64,000 nt of DNA from Ferrovibrio sp046297595 (GTDB taxonomy: Bacteria > Pseudomonadota > Alphaproteobacteria > Ferrovibrionales > Ferrovibrionaceae), in contig NZ_JBKBHT010000001.1 in NCBI RefSeq assembly GCF_046297595.1, forward strand, positions 868,001 through 932,000. Reading direction: 5' to 3'. Both the position numbers and the translations under genes were made by a program. Below the pieces are notes generated by a model. It did not search any database, was not told the DNA's origin, and saw only the letters and a program-made list of their open reading frames with translations. Below are positions 58,454 to 64,000 of the stretch, one piece after another (position 1 is the first letter of the stretch; each line of letters begins with the position of its first letter).

Positions 58454-59263
58454 CTAGAGCGTGGCCTGCTGCAACCGGCCGCCGAGACGCAGCGGCGCGA
58501 TCCGCGTGGCAAGCCCGGTGCGGTCGTCGGTTTCGACATAGACGGCGCAGAGCGTGGCATCGCCATTGGCCGGTTCGAAGCGGCCACCCGGCACCTTGCG
58601 GGTGAAGCGGTTGAGCGGTTCGGCCTTGTCCATGCCGATCACCGAATTGTAGTCGCCGCACATGCCGGCATCGGTCTGGTAGGCCGTGCCCTTGGGCAGA
58701 ATCTGCGCATCGGCCGTGGGCACATGGCTGTGCGTGCCGCAGACCAGCGAGACGCGGCCGTCGCAGAAATGGCCCATCGCCATCTTTTCCGAGGTGGCCT
58801 CGCCATGGATGTCGACGATGGCGGCGTCGATGCCGGCGCCCATGCGGTATTTCTGCAATTCGGCATCAACGGCGGCGAAGGGATCGTCCAGCGGATCCAT
58901 GAACACGCGGCCCATCACCTGCACCACCAGCACCTTGCGGCCATTCTGCAGTGTGAACACGGTGGCGCCCTTGCCCGGCGTGCCCTTGGGATAATTCAGC
59001 GGCCGCAGCAGTTTCGGATCGCCGTTGATATAGGCCAGCGTCTCGCGCTGGTCCCAGGCATGGTTGCCCAGCACGATGGCATCGACGCCGGCGGCGTAGA
59101 ATTCCTCGCAGATCTTGCCCGTGATGCCGAAGCCGGCGGCGGCGTTCTCGCCATTGACCAGCACAAAATCCAGGCCGAGTGACTGGCGCAGTTCGGGGAC
59201 ACGCGCCAGCACCGCATCCCGGCCCGACCGCCCCACCACATCGCCGCAATAGAGAAGTTTCAT
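58454..59263 (-). CDS. TIGR00282 family metallophosphoesterase (YmdB-like)
   Basis: A 269-residue calcineurin-like phosphodiesterase. MKLLYCGDVVGRSGRDAVLA carries the first metal ligands (Asp8), VNGENAAAGFGITGK the next (Asn37, Glu39), VLGNHAWDQRE the Asn-His pair near residues 66-67, and VCGTHSHVPTADAQILPKG the C-terminal His cluster. Bacillus YmdB hydrolyses 2',3'-cyclic nucleotides and modulates RNA processing and biofilm formation. Located 8 bp downstream of the 5-FCL gene, a usual association. Confidence 0.92.
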   Translation of the reverse strand: MKLLYCGDVVGRSGRDAVLARVPELRQSLGLDFVLVNGENAAAGFGITGKICEEFYAAGVDAIVLGNHAWDQRETLAYINGDPKLLRPLNYPKGTPGKGATVFTLQNGRKVLVVQVMGRVFMDPLDDPFAAVDAELQKYRMGAGIDAAIVDIHGEATSEKMAMGHFCDGRVSLVCGTHSHVPTADAQILPKGTAYQTDAGMCGDYNSVIGMDKAEPLNRFTRKVPGGRFEPANGDATLCAVYVETDDRTGLATRIAPLRLGGRLQQATL

Positions 59264-59271
59264 CGTCGTTT

Positions 59272-59874
59272 CTATCTTTCGAACTTGAGCGCGCCGCGCT
59301 CGGTGACTGCCCAGTCCAGTCTTTCATCCAGCGGGCCCGATGGCAATTCGGCCACCTGCTGCACAGCGAAAGCATAACCGACCGCCAATATGGGACCACC
59401 AGCGCGCCGGGCGGCCAGGGTGGCATCGTAGAAACCACCGCCCATACCCAGCCGATGCCCTGTTGCATCGAAGCCGACCAGCGGCACGATCAGGATATCG
59501 GGCACCAGTACCGGAGCATCCGCGGGCGGCGCGGGAATGCCGAACCGCCCGGCCGGCGGTGTGGCGGATATATCATCCCACCGGCGAAAGACCAGCGGCT
59601 GCGCCTTTTGCGTCGCCACGCCGGGCAGCAGAAGGATCGCGCCGCGCTGCTGCAAGGCCCGCATCAATGGGCGCGGGTCGAGTTCGTCTTCCATCGGCCA
59701 GTAGCCCGCCACCGCCTGCCCGGCCCGCACGGAAATCGCAGCGAGAAAACGCTGTGCGGCCAAAGCCGCGATGGCGTCGCCATTGGCGGCCCCGGCCTCG
59801 CGGCGGCGCTGCTGCAGTTTCGCGCGCAGGCTGGCCTTGCGGCGATCAAGCTCGGGATCGGGAATCTGGGACAT
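59272..59874 (-). CDS. 5-formyltetrahydrofolate cyclo-ligase
   Basis: A 200-residue enzyme (E. coli YgfA/Fau type) converting 5-formyl-THF to 5,10-methenyl-THF using ATP. RKASLRAKLQQRRREA at the N-terminus, YWPMEDELDPRPLMRALQQR near 78 and LGMGGGFYDATLAARR near 142 (phosphate-binding GGGFYD) are diagnostic. There is no clear ribosome site before the ATG; the leader is the 3' part of the 6S RNA region, consistent with processing from a ssrS-5-FCL transcript. Confidence 0.92.
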   Translation of the reverse strand: MSQIPDPELDRRKASLRAKLQQRRREAGAANGDAIAALAAQRFLAAISVRAGQAVAGYWPMEDELDPRPLMRALQQRGAILLLPGVATQKAQPLVFRRWDDISATPPAGRFGIPAPPADAPVLVPDILIVPLVGFDATGHRLGMGGGFYDATLAARRAGGPILAVGYAFAVQQVAELPSGPLDERLDWAVTERGALKFER

Positions 59875-59875
59875 C

Positions 59876-59911
59876 CGGCTGTAGGGAAAAATGCGGCTGT
59901 CGGGAAAAATG
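59876..59911. repeat. Tandem 18-bp repeat with two T-tracts behind 6S RNA
   Basis: CGGCTGTAGGGAAAAATG (59876-59893) and CGGCTGTCGGGAAAAATG (59894-59911), one mismatch. On the minus strand each copy gives a TTTTT run just after the 6S RNA 3' stem. Confidence 0.82.
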
Positions 59912-60077
59912 CGGACGGGTCCACCCTGGCCGTTGGCGTGAACTAACCTCTGTGGCCTGGCGTACCAGGTGGGCGCCGTATGATCGGAACCACGGTTCCG
60001 GCAGGGACAGCTCCCTAGAGATGAGCATTGGCCCCAGGGTTATGTAAGCCTGACGCACCGGGCAGCGCCCGTCCTGC
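59911..60077 (-). ncRNA. ssrS: 6S RNA
   Basis: The 210-bp gap between zapA and 5-FCL lies where bacterial 6S RNA is conserved. On the minus strand the ends pair perfectly (GGACGGG at 60074-60068 with CCCGTCC at 59919-59913), an inner arm pairs AACCCTGGGGCC (60041-60030) with GGCCACAGAGGTT (59956-59944), and the middle carries CCGATCATACGGCGCCCACC, an arrangement expected for an alphaproteobacterial 6S. A T-run follows the 3' stem. About 165 nt, the expected size. It would sequester sigma70 holoenzyme in stationary phase. Ends are estimates. Confidence 0.75.
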
Positions 60078-60084
60078 CCTTAAC

Positions 60085-60420
60085 TTAGGTGCTCTCCAGC
60101 TTGGCGGCAATGTCTTCCAGCCGCTTTGCCAGCCCGACCAGGGCATCGGCCCCTTCCGTGGCGGTTTTCTGCTCTGCCTGGAAGGCCGAAACCTCCTGCC
60201 GCATGGCCGCCACGTCGCGCTGCGCCTGCTCCAGGTCATCGGCCAGGGTGAGCGCCGTCATCAGCATCAGCCGTGCCTCGCCGACCTGGCCGACCAGGGC
60301 CGCCAGTTCGCGCACGCGGACGTCCAGAACCTGCGACAGGCGGCGGACCTGATCTTCCTCTCCGTCGTCGCAGCCGATCTCGTAGAGGCGGCTGTTGACC
60401 GTGACCTTCACCATCGCCAT
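60085..60420 (-). CDS. zapA: Cell division protein ZapA
   Basis: A 111-residue FtsZ-ring associated protein. VKVTVNSRLYEIGCDDGEED (residues 4-23) is the globular domain; VRRLSQVLDVRVRELAALVG and LMLMTALTLADDLEQAQRD follow, then a long C-terminal coiled coil. It bundles FtsZ filaments at mid-cell. Located upstream of 6S RNA and 5-FCL, the widely conserved order, and downstream of a coiled-coil protein gene (38 bp). Confidence 0.92.
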   Translation of the reverse strand: MAMVKVTVNSRLYEIGCDDGEEDQVRRLSQVLDVRVRELAALVGQVGEARLMLMTALTLADDLEQAQRDVAAMRQEVSAFQAEQKTATEGADALVGLAKRLEDIAAKLEST

Positions 60421-60458
60421 TGCAGCCTCCGTTCTCAGCCCGGTTCTCAGCCCAGTTC

Positions 60459-61022
60459 TCAGCCTTGAGCCTGGCTGTCGAGCGCCTGGCGCAGCCGCGC
60501 CATCGTCGCCTCCAGCCGCGCGGCAATGCCCGACTGGAAAGCCTGCATTTCGTCCTGCGCCGCACGGGCCGCCGCCAGCTCGGCCTTCAGCGCGGTGACA
60601 TCGGCATCTGCACTGGCGGCCGCAGGCATTGCCGGCTGCGGCATCGGCAAAGCCGCCAGCCGGGCCAACAGGCCGTCGCGTTCGCTTTTCAGCGCGGCGA
60701 TCTCGGCATCGCGGGCTGCCAGAAGGCTGTCATCAACAGCAGGCGCGGCGGCCGGGGCGATGACAGGCGCGGCCTCTTCCTCGCGCTGCATCTGCGCCAG
60801 TTCCTCGCGCAGGGCATCGACCAGGGCGGCGCGCTCGCGCAGGGAATCGGCTTCGGCACGGGCGGCCTGCAACTCCTCGCGCAGGGTTTTCAGCTCTGCG
60901 GCGGCCAGTCCATGCTGCTCGGCGAGTGCACGGAAGGCGCTGGCGCGCTGCGCCAGGGCGGCATCGAGACGCCGCACCGCCTGCTCCATCGCGGCAACCG
61001 CTGCGGAGACGCCAGTATGCAT
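60459..61022 (-). CDS. Coiled-coil protein upstream of zapA (DUF4164-like)
   Basis: A 187-residue, almost entirely helical protein rich in Ala, Glu, Leu and Arg: MEQAVRRLDAALAQRASAFR, AELKTLREELQAARAEADSL, RERAALVDALREELAQMQRE, then a Pro/Ala linker (near residue 90), and a second coiled coil DAEIAALKSERDGLLARLAA. Small proteins of this type regularly precede zapA in alphaproteobacteria and may act in division. Start ATG 61022 (MHTGVSAAVAAMEQAVRRLD) fits the helix; the frame stays open 63 codons further up with a low-complexity sequence that does not look coding. Confidence 0.75.
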   Translation of the reverse strand: MHTGVSAAVAAMEQAVRRLDAALAQRASAFRALAEQHGLAAAELKTLREELQAARAEADSLRERAALVDALREELAQMQREEEAAPVIAPAAAPAVDDSLLAARDAEIAALKSERDGLLARLAALPMPQPAMPAAASADADVTALKAELAAARAAQDEMQAFQSGIAARLEATMARLRQALDSQAQG

Positions 61023-61185
61023 CGGCTCTTTCTGCTGATTGGTGTTGTACGACAAACTTGATATGGAAGATAAACTTCGCGCTGTTGCAGCGTCAACCGA
61101 ACCGCCCGGAAAAGCACCCAGGAAAGCACCCGGGAAAATGCCCAGATAACCAACGGTTTCAGCCCCTCTTTGTTCCGGCCGCCCC

Positions 61186-61959
61186 ATGCTGTCTTCCCTG
61201 CCGATGATCACCGATCCCTGGTTCTATGCCGCCGCCCTGCCGGCCGTGCTGATCGTGGGCCTGAGCAAGGGCGGCTTCGGGCCCGGTTCGGCACTGATCG
61301 CCCTGCCGCTGATCAGCCTGCTGCTGCCGCCCCTGCAGGCGGCGGCCGTGATGCTGCCGGTGCTGTGCGCCATGGATCTCGCAGGATTATGGGGATTTCG
61401 TGGCAAATGGGACCGGCGCTGCCTGCCCACCATCCTCGCTGGCGGCCTGCTGGGCGTGGGTATCGGCACACTGACGGCGCGCTGGGTCGACAACCAGGCG
61501 ATCCAGCTGATCGTCGGCGCGGTGGCCGTGCTGTTCCCGCTGCAGCGCTGGTTCGGCCGCATCGACGACACGCCCGCACCACATAACCTGCCGAAAGGCC
61601 TGTTCTGGAGCGCCTGTTCGGGCTTCACCAGCTTCATCGCCCATGCCGGCAACCCACCGCTGATGATCTACATGGTGCCGCTGCGGCTGGACAAGACCAT
61701 CTTCATGGGCACCACGGTGATCTTCTTCGCCGTGATCAACTATGTGAAGCTGGTGCCCTATTGGTGGCTGGGCCAATTCACCCCGTCCAACCTGGGCACC
61801 TCGCTGCTGCTGATCCCCATCGCGATTGCCGGGGTCTATCTGGGAATGTTGTTGCATCACAAGCTGAGCGACCGTTTCTTCTACCAGTCGGTCAATGCCA
61901 TCATTTTTCTGTGCGGCCTGAAGCTGCTGGCTGACGGCCTGGGGCTTAAAATCCTGTAA
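61186..61959 (+). CDS. TauE/SafE (TSUP) family anion transporter
   Basis: A 257-residue inner-membrane protein, compact TSUP type with about eight helices. VLIVGLSKGGFGPGSALIAL near residues 20-39 is the first-half motif, and FTSFIAHAGNPPLMIYMVPL near residues 147-166 the second. It probably moves sulfite or a related organic anion. It differs in length and sequence from the TSUP at 3636-4562. A second ATG at 61204 (MITDPWFY) is a possible start. Transcribed alone, divergent from the zapA side. Confidence 0.88.
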   Translation: MLSSLPMITDPWFYAAALPAVLIVGLSKGGFGPGSALIALPLISLLLPPLQAAAVMLPVLCAMDLAGLWGFRGKWDRRCLPTILAGGLLGVGIGTLTARWVDNQAIQLIVGAVAVLFPLQRWFGRIDDTPAPHNLPKGLFWSACSGFTSFIAHAGNPPLMIYMVPLRLDKTIFMGTTVIFFAVINYVKLVPYWWLGQFTPSNLGTSLLLIPIAIAGVYLGMLLHHKLSDRFFYQSVNAIIFLCGLKLLADGLGLKIL

Positions 61960-62045
61960 TCCATGGGGAATAACGGCCAGCGGGCGTTGCCGCCGGCGTG
62001 GACTCTGGTCTAGCCTGCCGACGCGTTATGGGGAGGCTGCCGGCA

Positions 62046-63671
62046 ATGACCACGATCTACGACCGCGATCTCGACAAGACTCCGGCCAATTACGAGCCGC
62101 TGTCGCCATTGAGCTTCCTGCGCCGCACCGCCGAGGTGTTTCCGCATCGTACCGCCGTGGTGCATGGCAGCCGGCATTACGATTACGCCACGCTGTTCGT
62201 GCGCTGCCGCCGGCTGGCTTCGGCGCTGGCGCGGCGCGGCATCCGGCGCGGCGACACGGTGGCGATCATCGCCGCCAACATCCCCGCGCATCTGGAAGCG
62301 CATTTCGGCGTGCCGGCCACCGGCGCGGTGCTGAACCCGATCAACACCCGCCTCGATCCGGCCGCCATCGCCTTCATCCTGGAACATGGCGAAGCGAAGG
62401 TGCTGTTCGTCGACCGCGAATTTTCCGCCGTTACGGAAGAGGCGCTGAAGCTGAGCAAGACCAAGCCCTATGTGATCGACATTGACGATCCCGCGATCAC
62501 CACGGGCGAGCGCATCGGTGCCATCGAGTACGAGGATTTCATCAAGCTGGGCGATTTCGAATATCCCTGGCAGGGCCCGCTGGACGAATGGGATGCCATC
62601 GCGCTGGGCTATACCTCGGGCACGACGGGCAATCCGAAGGGTGTGGTGACGCATCATCGCGGCGCCTACCTGAATGCCATGGGCAATGCCGTGACCTGGA
62701 GCCTGCCCAAGCATCCGGTCTATCTTTGGACCCTGCCGATGTTCCATTGCGACGGCTGGTGCTTCCCCTGGACCATCACCATGCTGGCCGGCGTGCATGT
62801 CTGCCTGCGCAAGGTGGATCCGGCACTGATCTTCGACAGCTTCGTGAACCAGGGCGTGACGCATTTCTGCGGCGCGCCCACCGTGCTGAACATGCTGATC
62901 AACGCACCGGCCGACGTGAAGGCCAAACTCAAACCCGGCGTGAAATGCATGACCGCCGGCGCCGCGCCGCCGGCCGCCGTGCTGGCGGCGATGGAAGACA
63001 TGGGATTCGACGTCACGCATGTCTATGGCCTGACGGAAGTGTATGGCCCCGCCGTGGTCTGCGACTGGCATGAGGAATGGGACAAGCTGCCGCTGCCCGA
63101 CAAGGCGGCGATGAAGGCGCGACAGGGCGTGCGCTATCACGTGGAAGAAGACGTCACCGTGCTCGATCCGCAGACCATGCAGCGCGTGCCGGAAGACGGC
63201 GAGACCATGGGCGAGATCATGTTCCGCGGCAATGTGGTGATGAAGGGCTATCTGAAGAACCCGAAAGCCACGCAGGAAGCCTTCGCCGGCGGCTGGTTCC
63301 ATTCCGGCGACCTGGGCGTGCTGCATCCCGGCGGCTACATGCAGATCAAGGACCGCTCGAAGGACATCATCATCTCGGGCGGCGAAAACATCTCGACGCT
63401 GGAACTCGAGGGCGTGCTGTACATGCACCCCGACATCCTGGAAGCCGCCGTGGTGGCGCGGCCCGACGCGCATTGGGGTGAGACGCCCTGCGCATTCGTC
63501 ACGCTGAAGGACGGCGCGAAGGCCACACCGGACGAGATCATCGCCTTCTGCCGCGAGCGGTTGGCGAAGTTCAAGGTGCCGAAGACCGTGGTGTTCAGCG
63601 CGCTGCCGAAGACCTCGACCGGCAAAATCCAGAAGTTCGAACTGCGCGAGCAGGCCAAGAAACTGGCCTGA
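62046..63671 (+). CDS. Acyl-CoA synthetase (AMP-forming, AMP-binding family)
   Basis: A 541-residue adenylating enzyme. YTSGTTGNPKGVVTHHRG (near residues 192-209) is the phosphate loop, YGLTEVYGPAVVCDW (near 329-343) the adenine site, WFHSGDLGVLHPGGYMQI then DRSKDIIISGGENISTLELE the hinge and C-terminal domain, and KTSTGKIQKFEL the catalytic Lys. It activates a fatty or other carboxylic acid to acyl-CoA and could feed the beta-oxidation enzymes encoded at 5.8-15.7 kb. Start 62046 (MTTIYDRDLDKTPANYEPLS) fits related enzymes; the frame is open 16 codons earlier. Confidence 0.92.
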   Translation: MTTIYDRDLDKTPANYEPLSPLSFLRRTAEVFPHRTAVVHGSRHYDYATLFVRCRRLASALARRGIRRGDTVAIIAANIPAHLEAHFGVPATGAVLNPINTRLDPAAIAFILEHGEAKVLFVDREFSAVTEEALKLSKTKPYVIDIDDPAITTGERIGAIEYEDFIKLGDFEYPWQGPLDEWDAIALGYTSGTTGNPKGVVTHHRGAYLNAMGNAVTWSLPKHPVYLWTLPMFHCDGWCFPWTITMLAGVHVCLRKVDPALIFDSFVNQGVTHFCGAPTVLNMLINAPADVKAKLKPGVKCMTAGAAPPAAVLAAMEDMGFDVTHVYGLTEVYGPAVVCDWHEEWDKLPLPDKAAMKARQGVRYHVEEDVTVLDPQTMQRVPEDGETMGEIMFRGNVVMKGYLKNPKATQEAFAGGWFHSGDLGVLHPGGYMQIKDRSKDIIISGGENISTLELEGVLYMHPDILEAAVVARPDAHWGETPCAFVTLKDGAKATPDEIIAFCRERLAKFKVPKTVVFSALPKTSTGKIQKFELREQAKKLA

Positions 63672-63693
63672 GCGCGCGGGCCGAACCCAGATG

Positions 63694-63710
63694 CCGGCCG
63701 TTACGGCCGG
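63694..63710. terminator. Short hairpin between convergent acyl-CoA synthetase and DUF465 genes
   Basis: CCGGCCG-TTA-CGGCCGG, 7-base perfect stem in the 51-bp convergent gap. There is no T-run on either strand, so it may act weakly or not at all. Confidence 0.4.
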
Positions 63711-63722
63711 AACCGGCGGTGC

Positions 63723-63887
63723 TTATTGTGCTTGGCGGGAAATTTCCTCTTTCAGCTTCAGCTTTTCGCGTTTGAGCTGGGTGAGGCGAACCTGATCGGG
63801 CAGGGGGCGGTGGATCTCGTCATCGATCGCCGCTTGCAGGCTGTGATGTTTTTCGATGAGAGTATCGAGATGCGCCGGATTGTTCAT
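63723..63887 (-). CDS. YdcH/DUF465 family small protein
   Basis: A 54-residue helical-hairpin protein: HLDTLIEKHHSLQAAIDDEI, HRPLPDQVRLTQLKREKLKL, KEEISRQ. This is the DUF465/YdcH family of alphaproteobacteria; its function is unknown. GGAGGAG lies 5 bases before the ATG at 63887, which I prefer to the longer open frame. Confidence 0.85.
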   Translation of the reverse strand: MNNPAHLDTLIEKHHSLQAAIDDEIHRPLPDQVRLTQLKREKLKLKEEISRQAQ

Positions 63888-64000
63888 CGCGGTCTCCTCC
63901 TTTCGGTTCGGAGCGCGTCGGTCGAGCAGACGATGCCGTCGCTTCGGGCGGCGCGTCCATCTCGATACGCGCACTATATGAGTTAAGCATCGCAACTCCG

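Noticed and set aside
61023..61211. N-terminal extension of the coiled-coil protein upstream of zapA
   Set aside because: It reads a low-complexity repeat (GAFLGAFPGG) overlapping the divergent transporter promoter and does not fit the helical protein.

Overview
The window is about 64 kb of GC-rich bacterial chromosome. It looks like an alphaproteobacterium of Rhodospirillales-like affinity. This is inferred from the gene order yebC-ruvCAB-ybgC-tolQRAB-pal-cpoB-tilS-ftsH, an Alph_Pro_TM protein paired with a TauE-type transporter, a DUF1127 protein, PAS_5 family proteins, and the ZapA / 6S RNA / 5-formyl-THF cyclo-ligase order. Gene density is high and no rRNA, tRNA, insertion sequence or CRISPR array was seen.

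Layout. 1-5.1 kb (mostly minus strand): the N-terminal end of a molybdopterin dehydrogenase large subunit, an MFS transporter, an acyl-CoA dehydrogenase, the Alph_Pro_TM/TauE pair and a DUF962 protein. 5.2-15.8 kb (plus): a MerR-type regulator behind a strong dyad operator, then a complete beta-oxidation set of two thiolases, two bifunctional hydratase/dehydrogenases with opposite domain order, and two acyl-CoA dehydrogenases, closed by a rho-independent terminator. 16-21.6 kb (plus): a TRAP transporter (DctP, DctQ, DctM) with an amidase, a 60-residue membrane peptide and a class II aldolase. 21.6-26.5 kb: a tryptophan/kynurenine block (kynureninase-like enzyme divergent from tryptophan 2,3-dioxygenase, then a TrpXYZ-type ABC transporter). 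26.5-33.2 kb (minus): AEC transporter, a triple-hotdog thioesterase, TetR regulator, crotonase, GNAT, PhzF, LysE, cupin and DUF1127. A MocR regulator diverges at 33.3 kb.

34.8-38 kb (minus) holds thiD, glmM and folP. 37.9-42.5 kb is a patchwork accessory stretch: an array of decamer repeats, a HigBA toxin-antitoxin pair, a LysE exporter, a sialidase-like propeller, a fragment duplicating the LysE 3' end, a low-GC gene for a membrane-anchored HEPN-like protein, a glutamine amidotransferase and a large palindromic repeat. 42.6-56 kb (minus) is conserved housekeeping: GST, FtsH, TilS, CpoB, Pal, TolB/A/R/Q, YbgC, RuvB/A/C and YebC. 56.2-57.9 kb (plus) has three consecutive PAS_5 paralogues. 57.8-61 kb (minus) has a uracil-DNA glycosylase, YmdB-type phosphodiesterase, 5-FCL, 6S RNA, ZapA and a coiled-coil protein. 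61.2-64 kb has a second TauE-type transporter, an acyl-CoA synthetase and a DUF465 protein.

The metabolic picture is a heterotroph degrading fatty acids and other acyl-CoA compounds, tryptophan and TRAP-imported organic acids. The least explained features are the triple-hotdog protein, the three PAS_5 paralogues, the decamer array, the ribosome-site hairpin and TetR-type operator before the crotonase gene, and the HEPN-like protein. No complete, clearly new multi-gene system could be demonstrated from sequence alone.
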